Shown here: positions 30,641 to 44,100 of the stretch, one piece after another | How the letters are laid out: each line of letters opens with the position of its first letter | Numbering within the stretch: position 1 is the first letter of the stretch | Origin: Rhopalosiphum padi | Lineage: Eukaryota; Arthropoda; Insecta; Hemiptera; Aphididae | DNA length: 64,000 nt | Assembly: GCF_020882245.1 (NCBI RefSeq) | Contig: NC_083600.1 | Coordinates: 2,790,001-2,854,000, forward strand | Direction: 5' to 3' | Program-made: the position numbers and the translations under genes | The notes under the pieces: generated by a model | What the model was told of the DNA's origin: nothing | Databases searched by the model: none | What the model saw: the letters and a program-made list of their open reading frames with translations, nothing else

Positions 30641-33600
30641 AGCATGATAAATAATGATACAGTTTTTTTTTTTGTTAATTTTTACTACGAACACGCACAC
30701 CTTAATATACTATTATATGTATATATTATTTTCATTATACAGTATACCGTTGTTGTAGGTATAAATGTATTATAATAATATATCACATGATTCGCATTTT
30801 GTCCACTGCCGCTTATTATAATAATATGTATAATAGACCGGAGACGTGCGCTCGCTACGCAATATTCGTCATCGTCTTCTCGTATTCCTATAGGTTAGGT
30901 TATAATATACATATAATAACAAAATTATTATTATATAGGTGTGCGCGGGTGAATTGCAATTAGTCTGGTTGTTTAGCCCTCCTTTGCTCATTTGTTTTCT
31001 AAAGTAAATATAACGTAACAAACCTCTGTGAATAGTTGTACCGACGCAGATGTTATTTTAAAAAAAAAAACTAAACTCACTGAATTTAAAACTATCACAG
31101 CCACTCTTTCACAATTAAAATAATTGAAAATAAACAACTTTTAATAAATATCTGCATATTTGCAGTATACCGTGCCAATATACACATTACGCATTTATAT
31201 GAAAATCTAATTGTTTATCCTATAATGATTCTGAAGGTTTTTTTCTTCAAATAGTATATTTTTAGTACCATATTTTTCTATAAATGTTCAAGTATATCTA
31301 TAAACATTTGTACCTGGCCATTTTTAGTCATTTTACAAGAGACATTTTTTCCCAATTTATATTATGCGTGTATGTTTTACACATGATTTATTTGTGTAAA
31401 ATAGAAGTTATTATAATAACACGACCAGCAAGATTGTCTGCAGTAATAATGTAACAACACAAAATAATAGCCAATATAGGTACTTACATTACAAACAGTT
31501 GTTAACTTTTTTCGGAATAACATGATTGGGGACATTTCTACGATTACAATTTTACGCTGACACCAAAAAGTTAGTTTAGTGTGCTTAAATGACTGTGTAA
31601 TTTATTTTTAATTTAAAATTATTAAATTAAATTTATAAATAAAACGAAATAAAAATTATTGAGACATATGACGTGATAGTGAAAAATATATTAATTTATA
31701 CACGAGAAACATATAAAAATAATAAATATTGGTGTAGGTGAGTTTGTATTAAAATACATTTTTGTATAATGAATAAAGCTTGACAACAAATAACAACAGA
31801 ATGTTCAGATTTCTCAACTCAATTATCAATAGATAATAATATATTAATATGGTCATGCAAAAAATTGTCTATGAATCCGGCTTTCAAATTAAGTTGGTAT
31901 AGTAACGAATTTATATTATGCATCGGTTGATAAGAGCAATCTAAGTGCTGCAAAGAAAAAAATATCAGTAAAACTTAACATTGTACCCAGTCAAAAAATA
32001 CAGCTATGTTAAAAATTAAATTTTGAATTGTATCAAACATAATTAAAAATGAACTCGACCCAAATTAATATGAAGCAGTATAGTATAGCATTTAAACCGT
32101 TTAATATTACGAAGAATAACGAAAAAGTAAATGTTGACCTTACACCAAAATATTATTGCATCACACGTACAACAATAAATTATCAAACAATGAAAAATCG
32201 AATTTAGACCTAACCTATCCATCTTTATCATCGTATTAAGCGAAATTTAAATTACTTGTTGGCAACGACAAATGACAAAGGTGATAACTGATTCATGCTG
32301 CTATATGGACAAACAAATGTATAAATGCCCTAAACAATTTATTTTATACCATTAGTTTATATAATGCTATTTTTACTTTTTATTCTATAATATTCCGGTA
32401 ATATAATAATATTATATACATCGCTACCTTACTACCTAATAAAAATAAATAAACATAAAATGAAAATATGTTTGTTTCTATTAGAAAAACTCAGACAATA
32501 TAAAAAAATAAATCTGGTCAAACTATATACTATATACATTTACTTATATTGAATCTAACGTTCAACTTATCAACCAAACACTTTTCCGGCTGGTTAAGTC
32601 ACGCACACTGACTTTTTTATTTTAACATTTTAATATTGTTAAGGTAAGTTTTAAACTGGTGAATTATGGTCGAAATTTCATTCCCTGATATTACATTTTT
32701 CTAAAAATTCGGTTCTCCAAAACCTAAGAAAATGTTAAAAACTCAATAAACCACACGAATTTAATTTAATTTAAAAAGAATAATAATAATAACGAAACGA
32801 CGTTCACCCATGAGAATAATTCTGCGCGTTCCAAATTCCGGCTTACTTCAAATTACGATGAAACTCCAAGAAAACCATTAATTTTGATCTCGTATTATTA
32901 TTGTTATTAATATTTATCTTTTTGCAAAATAACTGGTGTCTTCCAATATGTTTGGTGAAATTCAAAACATATAAACAATCGTTCATCACCGCATAAGTAT
33001 ATTATTTAATAATTTATACAGACGACGTAAGACTGATCATTATATTATTGGGCAACAAGTGTATGTAAATTTTCGATTCCATATTTTTCAATTATTGTAG
33101 ACAATAAGAAATAAATGATAGACAATGCTAATAGGATTTATAATTGAATATAGGTACCTAGTCAAAAACCTAAAATGAACTTTCAAGTCAAGCCTATTAT
33201 TTGATATTATTGGATCATATGATCAATGATCATTATCTTTGCTAAGAAAATAAATAGGTACCTAATAATAATAATTGGTACATTAATAAAAACATATCAA
33301 TGAATATTATTAATTAAGAATAGGATACCTAGGATAAAAATTAAAAATATTACATGCATTATAAACCTATGTTATACATTGAAAAAATGTAAATTGTAAA
33401 ATATTTCAAATTTCATTACTTTACATTGAAACAAATTAACTAATTTCGATATTTTATTCAATACAAAGAGCCTATGCTTTAATCCCTAATATAAAGTAAT
33501 TATTATGTTAAAAACCCCCGTATAAGTTCCAATATTATACTTTTAAATATCTTTCGTTATTAATAGTAATACTTAATTAACTCTATTTTACATTTTATTT

Positions 33601-34855
33601 ATAACATGTTATATATTATTTACCGTGCTTGATCCCACGCGAGTTTTTAAATATTAAATAAATAAGTATACCTAGTGCAATTTTAAAATACGCAACAATA
33701 TACCTATACACATATATTTTATATACCATCACAATCCGTTCTTCCCGTTTCAATTATATATTATTTAATATTCGGCGTATCGATTTCAGTTCCATCATCG
33801 CGTTGACACAGTTTCTATTTTGGGGTATGCAGTACTTATACCAATACATATTATAATAGGCTATATGCCCATATGGCATTCTTTCATGACTACAAAATAT
33901 AATACACATATTATTATATAGGTACATGTATCTTGACGCCGTGTTTTTGCGCTCTACAACCGAATTAAAATCGAGTAAACGAATTCTTTGGAATCATGAT
34001 AGATGACGACGAGTTTCAAGAGGTAGGTATAATAGTTATCGATAATATCGACTAAACGACATCATCATTTACTACAGACGATTACTGACGTCTTCCGGTC
34101 AAAACGTAATGTTAGTATATATGTATATCGCCATTTTTGTGTTGGAACCTAATACCTTACCACACTACAACCGCAGTTATATTATTTTAGATAAAACATT
34201 TAAAAAATGGTGGTATGTCCAGTGCTCCAATGTACGGTGGGTCAACCATTAAACCCAACGAGAAAGCGCACATTTGCAGCACGGCACGTTGTCCTATATT
34301 GTATAATAGTATGTATAATACTACATAGCTGCTATTATAATAGTATAATTGAAAGTCTGGGCACGAATATAAAACGAATTGGATAAACTTGTTAGATAGT
34401 ATATATAGGGCTAAAATGGTAATCTAACCAGAAACTCAATTAGACGGAGTTTAAAAAAAAAAGTAAATTAAAATTCGACCTTTTTCCCCGTGACCCTCGT
34501 CAATCGATTATTAACTACAACGCTGTTAATTGCTAAAAGTGTATTTTACTGTCATGTGCGATTATAAGACATAATGTGCGATATAGTATTGGATATCATA
34601 ATAAGTCATGCGTACTTATAACTCATTATTATTTACAGATGATCGATTCTGTCGTTTGCGATATTATTGATTCTTAAAATGTCGTCGAAAAAAAAGCTGT
34701 AAATAACGCTTGAACGGAATAATAAATTCCTAATATACCCACATATACAATATACATACGTATAGAATAATATAGAATATAGTTATAATAAATTGTATGC
34801 GAAAATGTGAAACGCAGATCGCCGTGATTGCTATAAAAATATAATCTGCAGTGGC
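30641..34855. other. AT-rich gene desert
   Basis: No supported gene. A nine-codon frame with a donor-like end at 33996-34022 is too short to call. Confidence 0.5.
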
Positions 34856-35671
34856 CAGTGCCGTATTAAGGAGTGATAATATAAGTGGGCACTGGACGGT
34901 TGTACCGGAAGATGATTTTTGAAAAACAAAAAAGTCTTGTTTTTCTAATTTTTAAGAATATTTCCTAATGTTTGAAAATATTAATTTATTATACTATCCA
35001 CTAAAATGACATATTGACATATCTAATGATTTAAAAATTTATTAATTGTCAATTATTATCATACTATATTATTATTATCGTTATTATATTATATTGTAAA
35101 TTGGACATTGTCCGTATAAAATAAATAAATAAATAAATACGATATATAAAATTGTTTAATTGTAAATTCTCATGAAGTAGTTTTTATCTTATATTTTCGC
35201 GTAGTACTAAGCCAGTTCGTTGACTTGTTTTAGGTACGTATAGGTAGATACAATAGGGACTCTATTTTATAATTCTAATTTGGTTGATTTCTTATCGGTA
35301 ATACTGTAATAATATTATGTTTGACGACTGTCGCCTGTCGTGTTCAGACGTTCAGAGTAATATCGTTTTCAAGTCGTGCATAATTTTAGTCATTTTACTT
35401 GAACAGACAACTGACAACCAAAAAAAAAATAAAAATCGAAAATTAGATTTTGTATTATAAACTGTAATTTGTAGTTGTTCTTGTTCTGTATTTTTTTTAT
35501 TGACGACTTGACTCTAGACTTGTGTACTATTTTGTATAATTTTATGTGGGTTATATGTGGTGCTGATTTTTTAAGCATTTGAATAAATTTATCATGAAAT
35601 ATAAAAAAAAATGTATATTGTTTATGCCCTCCCCCTCACAAAAAAAAAATCAAACCCAAAAGCCGCCACTA
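34856..35671. mobile_element. Possible hAT-like element
   Basis: The left edge reads cagtgccgtattaagg and the right edge, inverted, reads tagtggcggcttttgg. Similar imperfect terminal repeats beginning CAGTG are common in hAT transposons and their MITEs. No 8-base target duplication is clear and no transposase frame remains. The interior is A/T-rich. Confidence 0.3.
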
Positions 35672-37819
35672 TGGTACGTACTACGCAGTACATACAAAAA
35701 TCCATATACATATATCGTATCCATGTCTTCAAAACTGTCAAATTAAAATCAATTACCCCTTCCTTGTTGGATAAATCCATTATGATTTAACTTTGTAAAA
35801 AAAAAAATAGATTAAATAACACACTTTTGTAATACTGTGTTACACGCAGTTTAGTAATTATTATTATTTTAATATAATAAGTATAGCCAGTATAGGTATA
35901 AATAGTAAATGATATAACACGTCAACATATGCGCGCATTTATATATATTATTATATTAATATTTTTGAGCCAAAACTTACTTGTCAATTTAAAGCCAATG
36001 TTTGAATGTAACTGCCGAAAGAGTCCGCCTTCGGTTTAATTGATATCATCTCTTGTATCCTATTATGCCTCCATAATATCTACTAGGTATATAAAGACCA
36101 AGGCACAACCTGCTGCTCCTCGTGCAGATCGTAGATGTATAATATAGGTAGGTATATAGATTATAGGAGGTAACAACTTATCATTTGACTTACGTCAGAC
36201 ATTTGGTTATAAGTTGTCTCTCGTCTGGTAATTGGTATAATTAATAAATTAAATACCTTAATATAAATATACTATAAATAATTCGTACAAGTTAAAGTCT
36301 TCAAAAATAACCAATTAATTTATTACCTTATCGTTAAAACTATCTTAACCAGTAGGTATAATCGGACTAGTATATTTTTTAATAACAACCCGAGAAAGCA
36401 GTGACAGTGACAGAAAAATTATTTAAGAATTGAGATTCTCAATCCATATTAATATATTAATTCTACTTTCTTCGACCATAGGCTGATGAGTCGAGGTGCG
36501 CAAAAATCTAATAAGTTGTGCTAAAATATTACTTAATACAATAATAAATATAGACTATGTCAATGTACTGGAATCATGAATGCAATAATTTCATTGTTCA
36601 GATTTTGAGACATCTTTTATAGATTATACTAACGGTCCAATTCTTGGAACTTTTAGAGAAATGCATGTACCAATTGTAGTTATTCCCAGTTCCCATCTCA
36701 ACAATAATTCATCTGTAGCTATAATACGTCTTCTGTCGCTCACTAATGAGTTTATAATCATCATCCCATTATAAGTAGAAAGTATATAGCTACTATATTC
36801 ATTGCAAAGTATATGTGAAAACATTGACTGACGACTCGTCTACCAATAGGTTTATAAAATATACAATAATAATATATAAACTATCCAGTGCTTGAATTGA
36901 GAAAAAATTAAAAGTGAGATGCAAAAGTTTATAAAAATATGCGTACCTACTTGAATATTTAAATGTATTATTGAGTAGGATAAAATAATAAGGGGTACGC
37001 ATAAATATTTTTTAAAAAGAAATGAGTCTCCGCACTCTCCGTCCACACCCTCACATCCTCCCTAAATTCAAGCACTGAATATATAATATTATGTTTAGCT
37101 CAGGAAAAATTTAGCTGAACACTCGAAAAAATATTCTTTCGTCGTCGCCAATCGACGGAACACATCAGCGATTTTAACAGTGTCTATTGGACGGAATATG
37201 TTTTAATTAATGCACACGAAATAGAATTTTGTAATCTACGATACATTCCCTAATTATTGCCTGCTCTAGTATTTTCCGATCTGTATTAAATGGGCAAATA
37301 TACAGAATCACTACATTGGTATCTACATTATTATACTAATAAGTAATGATAAACTTTTTATAGATATTTGAAATTCAAATTTGGACGAAATTACATATTT
37401 TAACAATGAATAACAATGTAAATTATTTTGTTATTATAATTCAAAAATATTATTCATGATGACTTAAAACAGTTATAATAACTTTTACGTATTTTAGTAA
37501 AATAGTATAGTTTATTTTATTATATATTAAAGTAAAATATGCAACGACATTTAAAAAATATGTAGATTAATTTTAAAATAATATTATCTATTTATACCAT
37601 AAGCCTATTTTTACACTGTTTTACGATTAAGTGGTATATCAACTCAAAAGTTAATAACAATAATATAATAATACGGTATAAATATGCATTATTAAAATAG
37701 CTAAATACTAATAGTATAACAAATACAATGTATTCAAAAAAAGTTAGTAAATAACATTAATACCGTCATAATACTATATGAAATATACTCACAATAATTC
37801 CTGTACGATATTGGCTGAC
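35672..37819. other. AT-rich noncoding DNA
   Basis: No gene supported on either strand. Confidence 0.5.
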
Positions 37820-37950
37820 AGACCGTCTCCGCTTAAAATCGTTTTTTGAAAAGATATATCATTGAATTCAAATTTAACATATCCATTAGCGTGACCTACT
37901 CGTCACCTAATATAAGTACAGTAGAGTGGTACCAACTCGCACACCTTTTT
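37820..37950 (-). repeat. Dispersed-repeat fragment, copy 2
   Basis: The first 28 bases are the reverse complement, with mismatches, of the block at 16238-16265. The following text (to the phrase agtggtaccaactcgcacacc) has the mixed composition of an interspersed repeat. From memory it resembles a common aphid repeat tail, but I cannot confirm that. Confidence 0.4.
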
Positions 37951-38491
37951 TTGTATATTATACACTTGCAAAAATAAATATTTGAAAATTAGGTGGCTTG
38001 CAAATGCTTATTTTCAATTTTAAAGTTATTAAAAATTGATACTGAAATTCACTGAATAAAAATAAGTTTGAAGCTTTTAATTTTTATCAAAGAATTGAAA
38101 AAAAGTTTTTTACAGAGTTACAACGTTTAAAGTTTCGAAAGTAAAACCTTATTAAAATAATCATATTCATAAACTCATTGACCATTGTTGTTACTTGTTA
38201 GACATTCTATAATTTGTTACTTTATTATTTAAGACCGAATATGCAATAGAACGTTTAACTAAAAAAGGGAGGTAAAGAGGAAATTGTAAACCGCTCACCT
38301 AAATTCAATTTATATTTCCAGTCCAAAAATTATCACAGAATTTCCCTTATCAAATATTTATCATGAAAAAACAGTTTTAAACAATAAATTATTTTTAGAT
38401 ACATATCTTCGGTAAGTGGTAACCACGGTTTTACAAGGGGGGCGTGCAAAGTTCCTAGGTTCTGTACTACACGTTATACCAGAATACTTTC

Positions 38492-38672
38492 TAGGCGCAA
38501 ATAGTGTTTGAAATATGGGGAGGAGGGCTGTAGATCAGGTCTATACTGGATACTATAATAATATACATAACGCTTTTAAATTATCAGTTATCACAAAACA
38601 TCATTAGTTTTTGGAGAGGGTTATAGAAATTCTATGGGGGCTAAGCCCTCCAGCCCCCTCTATTTGCGCCTA
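38492..38672. mobile_element. Short MITE with 13-base terminal inverted repeats
   Basis: Left end taggcgcaaatag and right end ctatttgcgccta are perfect inverted repeats. The interior has G-rich then C-rich halves and no coding frame. Size (about 181 bases) and ends fit a non-autonomous DNA transposon. Confidence 0.7.
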
Positions 38673-38712
38673 TGCGGCTATATAGATACCTACTTATTTT
38701 TATGAGTTTAGC

Positions 38713-39500
38713 CCAGTGTTTCTCAACCTTTTTTAAGTTACCACCCCCTTGAGTAGCAATCAATTTTTAACGCCCCCTCCCCTATGTGAGAATTCTATAA
38801 TTAAGGGTATGGGCAGAGATATAGGAAGGGAGTTGATGATTTGGAAAATTAAAAAAAAAAAATTGAAATGATCTAATATAACTCATATTTTCATTTATGT
38901 TTTATTATAGCGAAGGAAATATACCTATGTGAATTCAATTTAGATGTATTGTTTTAAAAAAAATAATCTACTCCTCTGCGGCTCTGCTGGATAAAAGGGT
39001 TTGGAAAATGTTGAGTTAATCAGTCATACTAGTGGCATTTGTCCGTCAGGGAACCGATCGTCAGATCGTTATTCGTTGTAGTCTTGTAGATGTGACCCAA
39101 AGTGGCCTAGAAGTCAAAACTATTGTTAACGTAAGTCGTAAATACGTTATCTGCAATCATTATGAAATCACGTACCCCATCCACAAATTTACGCTTATGT
39201 GTCCTGTCTGATCTGGTTTTTTTAATATTATTATGTTTATTTTAGTTTTTTTTTTGAGCCACTTCTGGCTTTTGGTTATTAACGCCGTCTTATTTTTATA
39301 AATTTCTAGTTACGTTTAATCGGTAATAACCTATTTTTTCCCATTATTAATTCTATTATCAAACATTTTCCATTTAAAGGGCCACTTTGAGCAATATTAA
39401 TATTATTACAATAATAAAAATTAATTTTATCATGATTATCTATCATAATTGAATACAGATTAAATAAACCAAGTGACCAGTGGCGCCGAACCTATATGCT
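38713..39500. mobile_element. hAT-related transposon debris
   Basis: Begins with cagtgtttctcaacctttt, close to the terminal sequence of many hAT elements. A second hAT-like end, cagtggcgccgaacc, occurs at about 39478. Between them, 39019-39200 has open frames on both strands. The minus frame contains KRKFVDGVRDF and one internal stop, and it looks like decayed transposon coding sequence. The exact family and limits are unclear. Confidence 0.35.
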
Positions 39501-40208
39501 AGGTACCCCCTACCCTAGCATTGGTAGTTTTTAAGTATAAAAAATTGAACAATTTTTATAATTAAGAAAAGAAGGAGCAATGGGCATATTATTACAAATA
39601 TGAAATAACGCGAACTGCTCTATTCATAGTCATATAGTGTGTACCACGTGTGATTGCATTAGAAAAAGCAATGAGCAAACGAGTAACAGAATTTAGTAAG
39701 CAATGGACATATATTATATTTATGTAAATCGTTTCTATTCGTACTGTATATCTGCATAATAAGATCTAAGTAAAAATATAAAATCTAAATCAGTTTCTTT
39801 GTCAATATCCTTTTTTGATGATCATTTTCATGTTTCAAGTTGCAATGTTCTCAGAAAAAAATACACACATGGTTATTATATCAATTAATTTCTAAATCTA
39901 TCAAGAATTAAAAATGAAATTTCTATAATTTATACTAAGAACTTTTAGTCCACACAGATGAATGAGCAACAATTGTTTATTATTTTTTTTTATGACAGCT
40001 ATTGGCATTTTAAAGAACTCATGAAATTAATTGTTAAAAAAATAGAAATACGTTTCATATCAATCATAAAAAAACACAAAAATTGTGCATTACACTAACA
40101 ATTATTACAGAAATAGAAACATTATTCAAGAATTGTTTAAAAAATATCTTTGAAATAATTCAATCCAAATTAAATTGTATCAACTTTAAATAACCTATTA
40201 AGCTGGTT
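39501..40208. other. AT-rich intergenic DNA
   Basis: No gene or element defined. Confidence 0.5.
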
Positions 40209-40380
40209 CAGTGGCGTCATTTCAACTTTTTTTAATACGCATGGCATATAGGGCAGATCATTTAAGCGCAAACCACTATAAATTATTCCAGCCAATCAAT
40301 TTATAAAGTGGGCCAAATTACTACAATATTGGATTTTAAATACGCAAATGTATACCCTACAGGTTCAAATGACGCCACCG
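40209..40380. mobile_element. hAT-type MITE with target-site duplication
   Basis: Terminal inverted repeats cagtggcgtcatttcaac (left) and, inverted, cggtggcgtcatttgaac (right). Flanking 8-base sequences agctggtt (40201-40208) and agttggtt (40381-40388) differ at one base, as expected of an old 8-base hAT target duplication. The element is 172 bases with no coding frame. Confidence 0.75.
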
Positions 40381-40460
40381 AGTTGGTTACATTTGAGTTC
40401 ATAGATTTATATGATCAAAATTGTTTGCTTCTTATTTTAAATTAAAATATTGTAGTATTG

Positions 40461-40466
40461 TTTATT
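40461..40466 (-). terminator. Candidate polyadenylation signal of lingerer
   Basis: AATAAA on the minus strand, the first canonical hexamer downstream of the lingerer stop (about 590 bases). ATTAAA variants occur nearer (for example 40725-40730), so the true 3' end is not settled. Confidence 0.3.
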
Positions 40467-41049
40467 GAACATTTCAATATTCTTGATTTTTCAAACATAT
40501 GTTAATTTTCAAAATCAGTATGTCAATAAGTCATATTATATCCAATTAAAAAAATATACGATTAGGTTCATTTTTAATACATATATTTTAATGAAGGTAC
40601 TAACTACATATAGACAGATGATTATTTATCCACCCATGGGTTACAATTAAGAAAAGATATATAGATGTAAATAATCATATTTAAAACATAATCATTTTTC
40701 CCATATAATATTATTACATTTTTGTTTAATTAAACATAAAAAAAATTGTAAAAAAAAATTATTTTAGGTGGGGAGGGGGAGCATATAATACATTTTTCGT
40801 TTTGTATAAAATAAACATAAAAAAAAAAAATATTTAACTCAAAATAATAAATTATTACATCTGGTATTTATGATCAAAATGAAACATTACTCAGAAAAAA
40901 AAATGATATTTGATACTATTGAATAAACAAAGGGTTTAAGGGCTTAAAAGGAGAAAATGATACGTCTGTATGATCACCTTTCTCCCAATGGGTAATGCTC
41001 ATTAACGACTATAGACAGGTCGTCAAAGTGTAAATGCACATGACATAAG
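40467..41049 (-). other. Probable 3' untranslated region of lingerer
   Basis: Follows the stop at 41050-41052. It contains no competing gene, and its A/T homopolymers are typical of a 3' UTR. The downstream limit depends on the unresolved polyadenylation site. Confidence 0.45.
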
Positions 41050-41172
41050 TCAGTTGGAGTTCCAGTAGGGAGTAGCTCCTTGGCTATAGTTCTGCTTAAC
41101 ATTCACCTTGCTGGCTGTAGGATTTACGGATTGGTTACGACTCATATTGCTTGTTCCGTTGCTTAATTCTTG
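41050..41172 (-). CDS. lig: lingerer coding exon 18 (last)
   Basis: Residues 1050-1089 and the stop. It ends GATPYWNSN, comparable to the conserved YW-containing C-terminus of UBAP2/UBAP2L. The acceptor is gattttag. Phase 0 entry. Confidence 0.9.
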   Translation of the reverse strand, partial: QELSNGTSNMSRNQSVNPTASKVNVKQNYSQGATPYWNSN

Positions 41173-44100
41173 CTAAAATCATACAAAAACAAAAATAAAT
41201 AATAAACACCATAATGTATTTAATAATTTTTTTTTTTAACTTACCCCTTGCCTATTCGGAACTCTCATATCAATCTAATTACAACAAATGGAAATTAAAA
41301 TTAATTTTTAAATTAAAATACAAAATAAAGTAACAGATTTATTTTTTTAATTCAAACCTGATGGTGCAAAGGTGCGATATGATGAGGTTGTGGGTTGCCA
41401 GGAGGCAGAGGAGAGATGAATACTGGAGCATAACTACCGGCACTATGATGACCGCCAACTCCACCATTATTTAAAGTTACAGAAAATGGTGGCGGAGATT
41501 GAAATGACTGTTGTTGTTTGTCATAAGGCTAAATAAAAAATTGTTTAATTTTTATGGTTTTAATTCAATCAATATAGAATTTACGGAATGATTTATTTAT
41601 CGAACACACATTATTTTATAATTAATTAATTTTTTTGAAAATATTTGTTATAGTCTTAATTTTTGAGTTTTTATTTTTGAATGACCACATACATCTATAA
41701 TTTCAGAATATTATAAAACAAAATAGAGTATTTTGATAAATAAAAACCAAAATTTGAACTAGTAGTTTAATTAGAAGTATAAGTATTTAAGGTTTAGGTA
41801 AGAGATTAAAAATATTCTGCTTTAGAATATGAAATTAAAAATTTATGTTGTCATTCAATGAAGTAAGAAACAAAAAATTATAATAATAAAAAATATATAT
41901 TTTTTTTATGTTGTTTTATTTTGAATGGAAATTATGTAAAAAATTTTTTCAAAAACATTAAATATTTAAACAAATGACTGTTTGATAAATGAATTGCTCA
42001 GTATATACTTACACTAGCCTTATTTAATGTTGACTTGCTCGAATACATAGCAGCGAGATCAGACGAATTTGTCTTGCCCTGAGCTTGAGATGTCTGTTGA
42101 CCGGACACACCTACTTTGCTTGAACTTCCATAGTCATTACTTGAACCAGTGACTGAAGATGATCCCAGAGTTTCATAAACATTGTTATAACCAGCAGGTG
42201 CAGCTGCAGTCTTACTGTACCCAGACATTGTATTTGTAGCTCCTGTGCCGTGACTGGTTGCACTTGCTGCTGGCGCCATCTGATAACGAACCGCGTCGGT
42301 GTGTTTTTTCAGTGTTTCATTTTATTATTTATTTATTTTATATATTAAAATAAACATTCATAAGAGTTTTATACTGATATTATTTTTTTTACTTTTTTTG
42401 AATTTGTAACCCAAAAAGAAAAAAAATGATATATTTATGCATAAATATAAATATACATATACTATATAATATGTATATAAAAAATTATACGCAATATGTT
42501 TATGTATATATACACTTATTACTGTTTTTGGTTTTATGAAAAAGGATTAAACAAAATGTTTGCTCCCCCAAATCCTGAGAAATTTTTGATTCAATGTTTT
42601 TACAACTAATACTAAGGAAAAGGATGTCAAAATAAGTTGAAACTGGATAAGGTGATTTGGATGATTAAACATTCATCAAGTATTTTGTTCGTCCGTTGTG
42701 TAGCAATAGATCTAACAAAAAGAAAAAAAGAAAAAATCATACAGAAATATGCTTAAGAACCGAAGTTGCAATAAAATTAAAGTGGTGATTTCAAATACAC
42801 ACCCTTATTTACATCTTAAATCTGTTTCTTAGAATTGAACCTTAAAATGTGTTAATAAATATATTAAGTTAATAACTTCTTATTTGGTAAGTGAATAGTA
42901 TATGATAAAATTTTAATATACATATAATTTATAATATATTAATACTCGAGAGTTCAATATGAGAAGGAAACTCGTTGACTATAAGTCACACTGTTAAATG
43001 GTATTAAATCAGATAGTATACTATACACATTAGCTGCATTTACAGTAATAGGTTGTTGAGGTTCCTTCTTATATTAAACATAATAGATATAATGGTATTT
43101 TTCAACTCAATTATTTATGTCTCAACAATGTTTAACTAGGAAATAAAAAAAGAATTTCTGCAAAGTATATAAAATATTACAATATGATAAATAATAAATA
43201 TTTATCCAAAATAATATATTGAAAACTGAATAATAATTTAAATGATGAAAAAAATTGACAGTAATGAGTTGTACAATCATTTCTGTAAACCTAAATCGAT
43301 TAACTCGAGAAATTAAGTTTGTTTGAATTTATTCGAATGCATTACTCACTAAAGTAAAAATATTTTGATAACACATATAAAACTGAGTTTAGATATTTCA
43401 TATTTTGTAAGATCCTTGGAGGACCAGTTTAAAAAAGATTTGTATGATTATAAAGAAGAAATGAAGACTACTTGTTTGTATAATATATATTATTTAATTA
43501 AATGTTAGAAATAAAGACACACAAACAACCAAATGTTTAAATAATTATTACACGATATTTTTAAAAACATGACATTAATATTTAAAAAATAATAAAAATG
43601 TATTTAAAATATTGAATAATTATCACAAAAAATGAAAATAATAATAAAAATATTTAATTATAAATTCAAAAATGAAAGACTTATTTTTGTTTCCTGCAGA
43701 TTTTCAGTTATCAAGACTACTGTAAAAATATTCAATAGTTACTTTAAATTATATAAATTTACATGAAATAAAACAATATATTTCCAAACACCCAAATATT
43801 ACCATGCAATTTGAGGATTAAAAAAAATTATAATATTAAAATTTTAGAACAAAATAACACCATCACATTATTAAAAAATCAAAGTTTGTTTTAAATATTT
43901 GAACAAGCATTTTGATTTTACATTTATAGTTAATTTTTGTTTCTTATCAAAACTCAATTAGCATTTATAAAGATAATTTAAATACTGGTAGATGAATTTC
44001 ATAGCCCCGATATTAACAAACCAACTTAATTAAATGTTTAGTCTTCAAATTAGTTCATATTAGTTTAGAACAAACATAACTCATACATTTATATTATGTT

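Noticed and set aside
33996..34022. MIDDDEFQE followed by a donor-like gtaggt on plus
   Set aside because: Nine codons is too little evidence, and no downstream exon in phase was found.
39019..39200. Plus-strand frame of about 59 codons (GTDRQIVIRCSLVDV...) with splice-like edges
   Set aside because: The minus strand of the same stretch reads more like decayed transposon coding sequence, and the surroundings are hAT debris. Not called as a host gene.
42280..42320. Upstream in-frame extension of lingerer exon 15 (KKHTDAVRYQ before MAPAA)
   Set aside because: The frame is open upstream, but the AG at 42280-42281 joins exon 14 in phase to give YPMAPA, which fits the family pattern better. Kept only as uncertainty about the exon edge.
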